Below, one piece after another: positions 1 through 7,002 of a stretch of DNA of 51,886 nt. Under the pieces are notes generated by a model. That model worked only from the letters and a program-made list of their open reading frames with translations, ran no database searches and was not told the DNA's origin. Position 1 is the stretch's first letter. Each line of letters begins with the position of its first letter. This DNA is from a bacterium (GTDB lineage: Bacteria; UBP6; UBA1177), in NCBI GenBank assembly GCA_016290135.1, contig JAEESW010000013.1:1-51886 (forward strand). The letters are read 5' to 3'. A program made the translations under genes and the position numbers.

Positions 1-194
1 GGATCTACCGTAAAATCACGCCGCACATGCTGCGGCACAGCTTCGCGACCCATTTTCTCGAAAACGGCATGAACCTGCGCTACCTCCAGCATCTTCTGGG
101 GCACGAAAACCTTTCGACGACCGAGATCTACACTCACGTCTCGATCGAGCAGCTCAAAAAGGTCTACCGGGAAGCCCATCCAGGATCAAAATAA
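1..194 (+). CDS. Tyrosine recombinase, C-terminal part (5' end outside window)
   Basis: The reading frame enters from the left edge and stops at TAA 192-194, so only about the last 63 residues are visible. They carry the end of the phage-integrase catalytic domain: the HxxR box (HMLRH), the downstream LLGH box, and the tyrosine nucleophile in TEIYTHVS. This fold cuts and rejoins DNA through a 3'-phosphotyrosine link. The tail ([17 protein letters not shown]) resembles XerC/XerD-like and mobile-element integrases ending in HP-basic residues. Without the N-terminus I cannot tell a housekeeping Xer protein from an element integrase. It is not adjacent to the accessory block that begins 18 kb away. 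Confidence 0.85.
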   Translation, partial: IYRKITPHMLRHSFATHFLENGMNLRYLQHLLGHENLSTTEIYTHVSIEQLKKVYREAHPGSK

Positions 195-202
195 AATCAC
201 GG

Positions 203-231
203 TTGACAAACCGGTCTCTATTTCCTACATT
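203..231 (+). promoter_or_regulatory. Predicted sigma70-type promoter for ilvE
   Basis: TTGACA at 203-208, a 17-nt spacer, then TACATT at 226-231. It lies between the recombinase stop and the ilvE start at 273, where transcription of the ilvE-vor region should begin. Confidence 0.65.
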
Positions 232-272
232 CCGCTGTTTAAAGTATTTTTTACTTTCATTTGGAGGGAATC

Positions 273-1301
273 ATGACAGAAAAAGCAAACATCGACTGGG
301 CAAAACTCGGTTTCGCCTACACAAAATGCGACTATCGCTTCCACTCTTACTACAAAGACGGAAAGTGGGATGACGGCGAGCTCGTAACTGACGATTTCAT
401 CAGGATCCACGAGGGTTCGACAGCTCTTCACTACGGTCAGGAGTGCTTCGAAGGCCTCAAGGCATACACGACAAAAGAGGGCAAGATCGTCCTTTTCCGC
501 CCCGACATGAACGCAAAGAGAATGAAGGAGTCCTGCGAACACCTTCTGATGGCGGTATATCCTGAGGAGAAGTTCATTGAAGCTGTCAAAAAGGTCGTTC
601 TGGCAAACGAAAGGTTCATCCCGCCGTACGGCAGCGGTGCATCGCTTTACATCAGACCCTATCTTATCGGAATCGGCGCCAATGTCGGTGTAAGACCGGC
701 CTCAGAATACCTTTTCGGCATCTTCGTGACACCGGTAGGTCCCTACTTCAAGGGCGGAATGGCGACAAACCACTTCAACGTCGCGATGTTCGACCGTGCC
801 GCACCGAGAGGAACAGGCGGGATCAAAGTCGGCGGCAACTACGCGGCAAGCCTTCTTGCACACAAGCAGGCAACTGACGCCGGCTACGCAGACTGCATCT
901 ACCTCGACCCGGCGACAAACACCTACATCGAGGAGGTCGGAGCAGCAAACTTCTTCGGAATCACGAAAGACAACACATTCATGACCCCGAAGTCACCCTC
1001 GATCCTTCCATCGATCACCAAACGCAGCCTTCTCTACCTCGCTGAACACTACCTCGGCATGAAGGTCAGCGAAACGAAGATCCCGATAGACTCCCTCGAC
1101 CAGTTCGTCGAGGCCGGCGCATGCGGTACAGCGGCTGTCATTTCACCGATCGGTTCAATCACATACAACGACAAAGTCTTCAAGTTCTACGGCGACGGAA
1201 AAGAGGTCGGCCCGAAGACAAAAGAGCTCTACGACCTGCTCACTTCGATTCAGATCGGCGACACGAAAGGTCCTGACGGCTGGGTAGTCGAAGTCAAGTA
1301 A
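273..1301 (+). CDS. ilvE: Branched-chain amino acid aminotransferase
   Basis: A 342-residue class IV PLP-dependent aminotransferase that exchanges the amino group between leucine, isoleucine or valine and 2-oxoglutarate. Family signs are the N-terminal HEGSTALHYGQECFEGLKAY region, the conserved RPDMNAKR stretch, and GGIKVGGNYAASL, which follows the usual layout of larger bacterial IlvE proteins. The length is normal. I start it at ATG 273 because GGAGGG (262-267) lies just upstream; the in-frame TTG at 261 overlaps that site. The next genes encode a 2-oxoacid:ferredoxin oxidoreductase of the branched-chain type. This suggests the pair works in oxidative branched-chain amino acid breakdown or in the reverse synthesis from acyl-CoAs, though the direction is inference. 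Confidence 0.95.
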   Translation: MTEKANIDWAKLGFAYTKCDYRFHSYYKDGKWDDGELVTDDFIRIHEGSTALHYGQECFEGLKAYTTKEGKIVLFRPDMNAKRMKESCEHLLMAVYPEEKFIEAVKKVVLANERFIPPYGSGASLYIRPYLIGIGANVGVRPASEYLFGIFVTPVGPYFKGGMATNHFNVAMFDRAAPRGTGGIKVGGNYAASLLAHKQATDAGYADCIYLDPATNTYIEEVGAANFFGITKDNTFMTPKSPSILPSITKRSLLYLAEHYLGMKVSETKIPIDSLDQFVEAGACGTAAVISPIGSITYNDKVFKFYGDGKEVGPKTKELYDLLTSIQIGDTKGPDGWVVEVK

Positions 1302-1328
1302 ATCGTTATAAATTCAGCTACTTACTTC

Positions 1329-1386
1329 AAATCAAGCCAAAAAATTCAACTTTTCGCGCTTCAAGCTTTTCTATTGCTTGATTTTT
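1329..1386 (+). promoter_or_regulatory. Possible alternative hairpins between ilvE and the vor genes
   Basis: GCTTGATTT at 1376-1384 can pair with AAATCAAGC at 1329-1337 (nine pairs, long loop) or with TCAAGC at 1361-1366 (six pairs, 9-nt loop). The shorter stem is followed by TTTTT, so it resembles a weak terminator with a competing upstream arm. A TATAAA box at 1399-1404 just downstream may serve a separate promoter for the vor genes. Read by eye only. Confidence 0.35.
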
Positions 1387-1455
1387 GCATCTGATTTGTA
1401 TAAATTCATTCGCTTTCGTAGCAGAAGTCACTATTTATCAATTTTGGAGGAGAAA

Positions 1456-1680
1456 ATGGCAGCAAAAGGTTTGGTTGAAATCTCAGTAGAGACCTGCAAA
1501 GGCTGCGGTCTGTGCGTTCACTACTGTCCTATGAAATGTCTCGCTATCAACGAGACTGACACGAACTCTTACGGTCTGCATTACGCTCAGAGCGTGGACC
1601 CCGACAAATGCATCGGATGCGCGAACTGTGCTGTAATGTGTCCTGACGGCGCGATCACCGTTTACAAACAGTCTAACTAA
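1456..1680 (+). CDS. 2-oxoacid:ferredoxin oxidoreductase, ferredoxin-like (delta) subunit
   Basis: A 74-residue protein with two [4Fe-4S] motifs: CKGCGLCVHYCP near residue 14 and CIGCANCAVMCP near residue 51. It is the small electron-wiring subunit of a four-subunit oxidoreductase, passing electrons from the TPP/FeS core to ferredoxin. The start is ATG 1456, preceded by TTGGAGGAG. An in-frame TTG at 1378 would add an unlikely leader lying over the promoter region. It is directly followed by the alpha, beta and gamma subunit genes. Confidence 0.93.
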   Translation: MAAKGLVEISVETCKGCGLCVHYCPMKCLAINETDTNSYGLHYAQSVDPDKCIGCANCAVMCPDGAITVYKQSN

Positions 1681-1694
1681 TAATGGAGGCGGAC

Positions 1695-2777
1695 GTGGAC
1701 AACAAAAAAATAGCATTCATGAAAGGAAACGAGGCGCTTGCAGAAGCTGCTCTCAGAGCCGGCATGACAGGTTACTTCGGATACCCCATCACTCCCCAGA
1801 CGGAAGTCATCGAGTATCTCTGCAAAGAAGCTCCGAAATATCCGAAATTCACCGTCCTTCAGGCGGAAAGTGAAGTCTCTTCGATCAACATGGTTTACGG
1901 TGCTGCAGCTGCAGGCGGAAGGATCATGACGACCACTTCTTCACCGGGATTCTCGCTTATGCAGGAAGGCATCTCCTACATCGCATGTGCTGATATTCCG
2001 TGCGTAATCGCAAACGTTCAGCGCGGCGGCCCCGGTCTCGGAACCATTCAGCCCAGCCAGGGCGACTACTTCCAGTCGGTAAAAGGCGGCGGCCACGGTG
2101 ACTACAGACTCATCGTTTTCGCTCCGAACTCTGTTCAGGAAGTCGTTGACTACACATACAACGCTTTCGACCTCACCACAAAATGGATGTGCCCTGTCCT
2201 CATCCTTTCTGACGGCGCAATCGGCCAGATGATGGAAAAAGTCATCCTTCCGGAGCCGATCCCCGCAAGGACCGCTGAAGAAATGAGAGACGAAAAACCG
2301 TGGGCGACCAACGGCAAAGGCAAGAGAACGAAAAGAAACATCATCACATCGCTCAACATCCAGTCCGACGCGATGGAGAGAAGAAACAACGAACTTCAGG
2401 AAAAATACCGCAAGATCGAAGCTGAAGAAGTCCGCTACGAAACATACAAGGCAGACGACGCTGAGATCATCATCACAGCTTACGGTCTTTCGAGCCGTGT
2501 CTGCAAGAAAGCTGTCGACATCGCACGCGAGCAGGGACTCAAGATCGGTCTTGTAAGACCTATCACTTTGTGGCCTTTCCCGACCAAAGTCATCGACGAA
2601 TTCGCTGCGAAACCGAACGTAAAATTCTTCATCGATGTCGAAATGAACGTCGGCCAGATGGTCGAAGACGTCAAACTCGTAGTCAACGGCCGCAAACCGG
2701 TCTACTTCTACGGCAGAACAGGCGGTATCCTTGCCACGGCAGAAGAAATCCTTGAACAAATCAAAGCTAAAATGTAG
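1695..2777 (+). CDS. vorB: 2-oxoacid:ferredoxin oxidoreductase alpha subunit (VorB/KorA type)
   Basis: A 360-residue pyrimidine-binding subunit of the pyruvate:ferredoxin oxidoreductase superfamily. The opening FMKGNEALAEAALRAG and GYFGYPITPQTEVIEYL are characteristic of VorB-type subunits, which oxidise 2-oxoacids to acyl-CoA with ferredoxin. VorB/KorA assignment rests on these motifs and on ilvE lying just upstream, which favours 3-methyl-2-oxobutanoate and related branched 2-oxoacids. I prefer GTG 1695 as start because GGAGG at 1685-1689 sits just before it; ATG 1683 overlaps that site and would add four residues. Confidence 0.9.
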   Translation: MDNKKIAFMKGNEALAEAALRAGMTGYFGYPITPQTEVIEYLCKEAPKYPKFTVLQAESEVSSINMVYGAAAAGGRIMTTTSSPGFSLMQEGISYIACADIPCVIANVQRGGPGLGTIQPSQGDYFQSVKGGGHGDYRLIVFAPNSVQEVVDYTYNAFDLTTKWMCPVLILSDGAIGQMMEKVILPEPIPARTAEEMRDEKPWATNGKGKRTKRNIITSLNIQSDAMERRNNELQEKYRKIEAEEVRYETYKADDAEIIITAYGLSSRVCKKAVDIAREQGLKIGLVRPITLWPFPTKVIDEFAAKPNVKFFIDVEMNVGQMVEDVKLVVNGRKPVYFYGRTGGILATAEEILEQIKAKM

Positions 2778-2786
2778 GGGGAAGAA

Positions 2787-3551
2787 ATGAAAGAAGGATA
2801 TACACTCGTTTACAAAAGACCCGACACGCTTCTTAAAACAAGAATGCACTACTGCCCGGGCTGTTTCCACTCGATTCTTCACAAACTCATCATGGAAGTT
2901 GTTGAAGAAATGGGTATCCAGAACGATGTTATCGGCGTCAGCCCGGTCGGATGCTCGGTTTTCGCTTATGACTACATGGATGTCGACTTCCAGGAAGCTG
3001 CTCACGGCAGAGCTTGCGCGGTAGCTACAGGCATCAAGAGAACACTTCCGAACCACCCGGTCTTCACCTACCAGGGCGACGGCGACCTTGCTGCTATCGG
3101 TCTTGCAGAGACGATGCACGCTTGCAACCGCGGCGAAAAGTTCTCGATCTTCTTCGTAAACAACGCGATCTACGGTATGACGGGCGGCCAGATGGCTCCG
3201 ACCACGCTTGAAGGTCAGGTCACCACGACAAGCCCCTACGGCAGAGATCCGAAGAACGTAGGTTACCCGATGAAAATGGCTGAAATGGTAAGCCAGCTTC
3301 CGGGTGTCGCTTACTGCGAAAGAGTCTGCCTCAACACTCCGGCAAACGTCAGAAAGGCTAAGAAATCGATCCGCAAATGCTTCGAGATCCAGGCTCAGAA
3401 CCTTGGAACGACTTTCCTTGAAGTTGTTTCCAACTGCCCGACGAACTGGAGACTTTCACCGATCAAAACACTTGACTTCGTTGAAAACAACATGCTCAAG
3501 TACTATCCGCTCGGTGTAAAGAAAGATGTAACCGCAACAGAAGAGAAATAA
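2787..3551 (+). CDS. 2-oxoacid:ferredoxin oxidoreductase beta subunit (TPP-binding)
   Basis: A 254-residue thiamine-diphosphate-binding subunit. It shows the HYCPGC motif near residue 30, VSPVGCSVFAYDY, EAAHGRA, and GDGDLAAIGLAE, which starts the TPP/Mg-binding motif. It pairs with the alpha subunit to form the decarboxylating active site. The usual Gly after CPGC is replaced, giving CPGCFHS, a small departure from family norm. It follows the alpha gene after 9 nt, in the same operon, with GGGGG before its ATG. Confidence 0.92.
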   Translation: MKEGYTLVYKRPDTLLKTRMHYCPGCFHSILHKLIMEVVEEMGIQNDVIGVSPVGCSVFAYDYMDVDFQEAAHGRACAVATGIKRTLPNHPVFTYQGDGDLAAIGLAETMHACNRGEKFSIFFVNNAIYGMTGGQMAPTTLEGQVTTTSPYGRDPKNVGYPMKMAEMVSQLPGVAYCERVCLNTPANVRKAKKSIRKCFEIQAQNLGTTFLEVVSNCPTNWRLSPIKTLDFVENNMLKYYPLGVKKDVTATEEK

Positions 3552-3561
3552 GGAGGGAAAT

Positions 3562-4098
3562 ATGTTAGCTGAAATGATTTTCGCAGGATTCGGCGGACAG
3601 GGCGTCCTTTCGATGGGCAAAAACCTTGCCTATGCTGCAATTGAAGACGGCAAAGAAGTAAGCTGGATGCCTTCTTACGGCCCGGAACAGAGAGGCGGTA
3701 CGGCAAACTGCATGGTAAACATCAGCGACGAACCTATCGCAAGCCCGATCGTTCAGGCTTATGACGCGGCAGTCGTTTTCAACCAGCCTTCGCTTGAAAA
3801 ATTCGAGTCGAAAGTAAAACCCGGCGGCGTTCTTGTCTGGGAAAGCTCCACGATCAAAAAGCACCCGACCCGCACCGACATCACAGTCGTTGCAATTCCG
3901 GCAATAGAAATCGCTACAAACGAGCTCAAAAACACCCAGGTTATGAACATGATCGCTCTCGGCGCACTTCTCAAACACCTTCCGGTTGTCCAGATCGAGA
4001 CCGTTATCAAAGCTCTCGAGCACACACTTCCGGAAAGACACCACAAACTCATCCCGCTCAACGAGCAGGCTATGAGAATCGGCTGGGACAGAGCATAA
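3562..4098 (+). CDS. 2-oxoacid:ferredoxin oxidoreductase gamma subunit
   Basis: A 178-residue catalytic gamma-domain protein of the PFOR/KorC family, recognised by the opening EMIFAGFGGQGVLSMGKNLA and SYGPEQRGGTANCMV. Gamma subunits bind near CoA and complete the alpha-beta-gamma-delta enzyme. AGGAGG stands just before the ATG and the gene follows the beta subunit after 10 nt. It is the last gene of the operon, closed by the terminator at 4121-4147. Confidence 0.92.
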   Translation: MLAEMIFAGFGGQGVLSMGKNLAYAAIEDGKEVSWMPSYGPEQRGGTANCMVNISDEPIASPIVQAYDAAVVFNQPSLEKFESKVKPGGVLVWESSTIKKHPTRTDITVVAIPAIEIATNELKNTQVMNMIALGALLKHLPVVQIETVIKALEHTLPERHHKLIPLNEQAMRIGWDRA

Positions 4099-4120
4099 AG
4101 TTTTTTTCATGGTATCTCTC

Positions 4121-4147
4121 AGCGGCTCTTCGGAGCCGCTTTTTTTA
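4121..4147 (+). terminator. Rho-independent terminator after the vor operon
   Basis: AGCGGCTC-TTCG-GAGCCGCT is a perfect 8-bp stem with a UUCG tetraloop, followed by a run of T. Nearly the same stem recurs at 5450-5474. Confidence 0.92.
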
Positions 4148-4207
4148 TCCGGAGATTCCGAGTCCGCCGGATTTTCCTGCTTAAACCTGGATTTACCATT
4201 TTTACTA

Positions 4208-4239
4208 TTGACTATAATATAATAATATATATATATAAT
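4208..4239 (+). promoter_or_regulatory. Possible promoter for the lipoprotein gene at 4278
   Basis: TTGACT at 4208-4213 and TATAAT at 4234-4239 are separated by 20 nt of very AT-rich sequence, longer than ideal; nearer TATATA boxes could serve instead. The leader that follows resembles the one upstream of the gene at 5574. Confidence 0.5.
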
Positions 4240-4277
4240 GTTTTCTGTTTATTGTTCAAACCACTTGGAGGAAAACC

Positions 4278-5426
4278 ATGAGTAAGAGATCATTTTTTAC
4301 ACTTGTTTTGGCAATTTTTCTTGTTTTCGTGTTTATTGCCTGCGGAAGTGACAACAAAGAATCGGAAAAAACCGACACCGGTGACACGGAAACTGTTCCT
4401 GACACGGATCCGACTGACACCGGAGATGCAGAGGTGGCTCCTGATGAAGACAACACGGATACCGGAAACGTCACGCAGGAGGGATGCACGATAAAATCAT
4501 CTTTCGGAGCCCGTTCCGTAAAAAGAGATATTGCCGAAACCTGCATCAAAGAAATCGCCAAAGCCAAAGACGCAGAATGCAGCTGGAATCACAAACATGA
4601 AACAGTAACTGCCATTCATATCGAAGCCTTGCAAAAACTTAAAATCACTTTTGGCAAAGAATGCAAAGACAAAAATGGAGAAGAGACCGTTGAATGTCCC
4701 GGTTTTATTCCGGAAACTTTGAAATTGGGAAGTCTCACGGGATGTGATGTCTACAGCATTGATCCTCTTACAGACTGCATTGCTCCATGCGCGGATATCT
4801 ATTTTTCAACAGGCGACGACACTTTTCACACAGTCTATGTCGGTGGTGCTTATGGCAGAACTTTCATAAAATCATCGGATTCGATCAAGGAGGCATCGTT
4901 TTATTCCGAAATGAATACCGGCTCGAATAAAGCTGTTTTCACATGGTCAGAAAAGACTGAAGACGGCACTGAAACCGAGAAAGCGGTATCGGTAGAGATG
5001 AAAGTCGTTGATTCAGACGACTATACGGGTGAGGACTTTGAAGCGGTCGATGTCGGCGAGTGCCGTCACGAAGAACCGGCTTTTGCTTTGAGAGACAGGA
5101 TTTATACGGAAACTGACAGTTATTGGTGCAAAGAATATGTCGAAGTCACTGATAAAACAGAGACTTCCATCCGTTTCAACTGGTTCGGCGAGATGCACTG
5201 CGGTGCGGACTGGGAATACGGCTATAAAGTTGAAGGAATCGCTGAAAATGTTCTGAAAGTCCGCATTCTGGAGCGCGACACCGATAGTATTGCTGCTGAC
5301 TGCGACAACTGCTGCTATCTTATGCCGATAGAATACACCGCTTCAACTGCCGAAGAAATCGAATCAGTCAAAACAATCGAAATCAATTACGAAGGCAAAA
5401 ACCACAAAGCTTACTTCGAGATATAA
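4278..5426 (+). CDS. Lipoprotein with acidic Thr/Asp linker and a duplicated C-terminal domain
   Basis: A 382-residue predicted lipoprotein. A hydrophobic N-terminal segment ends in a lipobox (VFIAC, Cys about 22). A low-complexity linker rich in Asp, Thr, Glu and Pro follows to about residue 70, then a Cys-containing region with no recognised family. The last 130 residues (from FEAVDVGECRHEEPAF onward) are nearly the same as the mature part of the protein at 6452-6916, including CDNCCYLMPIEYTASTAEE. The linker probably holds the domains away from the membrane. Function is unknown; conserved paired cysteines suggest a disulfide-stabilised extracytoplasmic fold. The ATG has a good TTGGAGG site. 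Confidence 0.88.
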   Translation: MSKRSFFTLVLAIFLVFVFIACGSDNKESEKTDTGDTETVPDTDPTDTGDAEVAPDEDNTDTGNVTQEGCTIKSSFGARSVKRDIAETCIKEIAKAKDAECSWNHKHETVTAIHIEALQKLKITFGKECKDKNGEETVECPGFIPETLKLGSLTGCDVYSIDPLTDCIAPCADIYFSTGDDTFHTVYVGGAYGRTFIKSSDSIKEASFYSEMNTGSNKAVFTWSEKTEDGTETEKAVSVEMKVVDSDDYTGEDFEAVDVGECRHEEPAFALRDRIYTETDSYWCKEYVEVTDKTETSIRFNWFGEMHCGADWEYGYKVEGIAENVLKVRILERDTDSIAADCDNCCYLMPIEYTASTAEEIESVKTIEINYEGKNHKAYFEI

Positions 5427-5449
5427 AAAATTTACTCCTTATTGTTGTT

Positions 5450-5474
5450 GCGGCTCTTCGGAGCCGCTTTTTTT
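5450..5474 (+). terminator. Rho-independent terminator
   Basis: GCGGCTC-TTCG-GAGCCGC followed by eight T, 24 nt after the lipoprotein stop. The stem matches the terminator at 4121-4147, a house-style terminator of this genome. Confidence 0.92.
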
Positions 5475-5510
5475 TGCCTTTTTTTATACTGAAAATCTTC
5501 ATTTTCACTA

Positions 5511-5538
5511 TTGAGCGAATTTAAAAAAGGCATATAAT
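5511..5538 (+). promoter_or_regulatory. Predicted promoter for the Cys-rich secreted protein gene
   Basis: TTGAGC at 5511-5516, a 16-nt spacer and TATAAT at 5533-5538, directly after the preceding terminator. The leader GTTTTCTGTTCAAAC-ACTTGGAG matches that of the gene at 4278 apart from a short insertion. Confidence 0.65.
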
Positions 5539-5573
5539 ACTGCGTTTTCTGTTCAAACTACTTGGAGAAAATT

Positions 5574-6425
5574 ATGAAAAAGTTACTTGTTATTTTCGGA
5601 ATTTTTGCGGTTACAGCGACACTTTTTGCTGAAACTCTTGACTGTCAGTCAGAACTCGGAAGATGTATGTATGAACTTTTAGACGATTCATTCACGAAAG
5701 AGTGTTTCTGCCTCGACGGAATCGGAACCAGTGAAATGGAAACGCCTTCTGAAGACGGAACTTTTGATTTTACTCTGCCGACAAAAGAAGAGTGTCTGGC
5801 AGAAATTGAAAACATCTGCAAAAATGCAGGAACCAAATGTAAAAACGAATCAGGATCGTGCTCAGTAAAACGTAACGGTGACTACGAATGCTATTGCGAC
5901 TATGTTGACGGTAAAAAAACCGGAAACGGGTATTTCGGTCAGGAAGGATGCACTGCTGTTTTGGAGAAAGAATGCGGAACAGGACTCCCGACTCCAAGAA
6001 AAGTCTGCCAGGAAGAAATTCTCAATGAGTGTGCCTCCTATTTCAAAAGAATCAAGAGCAATTGTTCCAAAGAACCTGTCAACATTGAAGAAATTCTCGA
6101 TACTCCGATTGATGCTTTCGATTATTCGACAGAATCAGCTGTAACGGCGCATGAATTCGCGGATTGCTGCCGCTCCGAATATTGGAGAAACGAATATAAA
6201 AGGGAGTCAGACTGCATTGAAACCTTTGATTCATGTGAAGACCACGAGTGCTGCGAATGTACTATCCAAGTAGGCGGCGATGCTGCAAATACCGAAGCTC
6301 CGACCGGCGGCGCAACTAAAGAAGACACCGCTGACGGCGATTCAGCAACACCCACAACTGATAAAGTTCCTGCAGAAAACAAAGAAAATAGCAAATCCGA
6401 CGGCTGTTCGATGCTGTTTGTCTGA
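5574..6425 (+). CDS. Secreted Cys-rich protein with C-terminal GCSMLFV tail
   Basis: A 283-residue exported protein of unknown function. Residues 1-20 form a type I signal peptide with likely cleavage after LFA. The mature part holds about two dozen cysteines, suggesting many disulfides. Its first 130 residues are clearly homologous to the protein at 18260-18787 (ELGRCMYEL versus ELGKCSLTL; both have EECL/ETCM and GCxAVLxxECGT). After CCECTIQVGG comes a polar Ala/Thr/Asp/Lys linker and the ending KSDGCSMLFV. Two other exported proteins in the window share this Gly-Cys-Ser plus four-residue ending, which may be a sorting or anchoring signal. The start is ATG 5574 behind TTGGAG; an upstream in-frame TTG is part of that site. 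Confidence 0.85.
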   Translation: MKKLLVIFGIFAVTATLFAETLDCQSELGRCMYELLDDSFTKECFCLDGIGTSEMETPSEDGTFDFTLPTKEECLAEIENICKNAGTKCKNESGSCSVKRNGDYECYCDYVDGKKTGNGYFGQEGCTAVLEKECGTGLPTPRKVCQEEILNECASYFKRIKSNCSKEPVNIEEILDTPIDAFDYSTESAVTAHEFADCCRSEYWRNEYKRESDCIETFDSCEDHECCECTIQVGGDAANTEAPTGGATKEDTADGDSATPTTDKVPAENKENSKSDGCSMLFV

Positions 6426-6451
6426 TTATTTGATTAAAAAGGAGGCAGATC

Positions 6452-6916
6452 ATGAGTAAGAAATCATTTTTTATCGTAATTTCAGCAGTTTTTATGTTTT
6501 TAGGTTGCGGAGGCAACGACGGTTTCACGGCAGTCGATGTCGGCGAGTGCCGTCACGAAGAACCGGCTTTTGCTTTCAAGGATAGAATCTATAATGAGAC
6601 TGAAAACTACTATTCTTGCAAAGAATATGTCGAAGTGATCGAAAAAACAGACACAACCATTAAATTCAACTGGTTTGCCGCGTTTCATTGTGATGATTGG
6701 GAATACGGCTACGAAATCGAGGGGATAGAGGAAAATATCCTTAAAGTCAGCATTAAAGAACGGGACCTCAGCGATTTGGCTACCGACTGCGACAACTGCT
6801 GTTATCTCATGCCGATAGAGTACACGGCTTCGACCGCAGAAGAGATCGACTCGCTCAAAGGGATCGAGATCAACTACGAAGGCAAAAACCACACTGCTTA
6901 CTTCGAAATAAAATAA
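6452..6916 (+). CDS. Small lipoprotein, single-domain paralogue of the protein at 4278
   Basis: A 154-residue lipoprotein with lipobox FLGC (Cys about 18). Only four residues separate it from a domain nearly identical to the last 130 residues of the protein at 4278-5426: shared stretches include VDVGECRHEEPAFA, CKEYVEV, DCDNCCYLMPIEYTASTAEE and INYEGKNH. It looks like a copy in which the linker and first domain were lost or never present. Function is unknown. AAGGAGG precedes the ATG and it follows the Cys-rich gene after 26 nt, so the two are probably cotranscribed. Confidence 0.85.
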   Translation: MSKKSFFIVISAVFMFLGCGGNDGFTAVDVGECRHEEPAFAFKDRIYNETENYYSCKEYVEVIEKTDTTIKFNWFAAFHCDDWEYGYEIEGIEENILKVSIKERDLSDLATDCDNCCYLMPIEYTASTAEEIDSLKGIEINYEGKNHTAYFEIK

Positions 6917-6978
6917 AGATCTCACTTGAAGAAGGATCTCGAGTTCTTATAAGAAAAATCAGACGTTTACACTTGTCG

Positions 6979-7002
6979 AATACGATCGGCAAAAATCGTA
7001 TT
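6979..7002. repeat. Inverted repeat between convergent genes
   Basis: AATACGAT-8 nt-ATCGTATT forms an 8-bp stem ending exactly at the stop codon of the MATE gene. There is no clear T-run on either side, so it may slow or stabilise transcript ends rather than act as a standard terminator. Confidence 0.45.

Noticed and set aside
1941-3119. Long open frame on the minus strand opposite the vor alpha and beta genes
   Set aside because: It crosses two firmly identified genes, has no family signature, and is Asp/Val/Phe-rich as expected from the complement of this codon usage.
3565-4110. Open frame opposite the gamma subunit gene
   Set aside because: It mirrors the whole plus-strand gene, with no ribosome site or recognisable domain.
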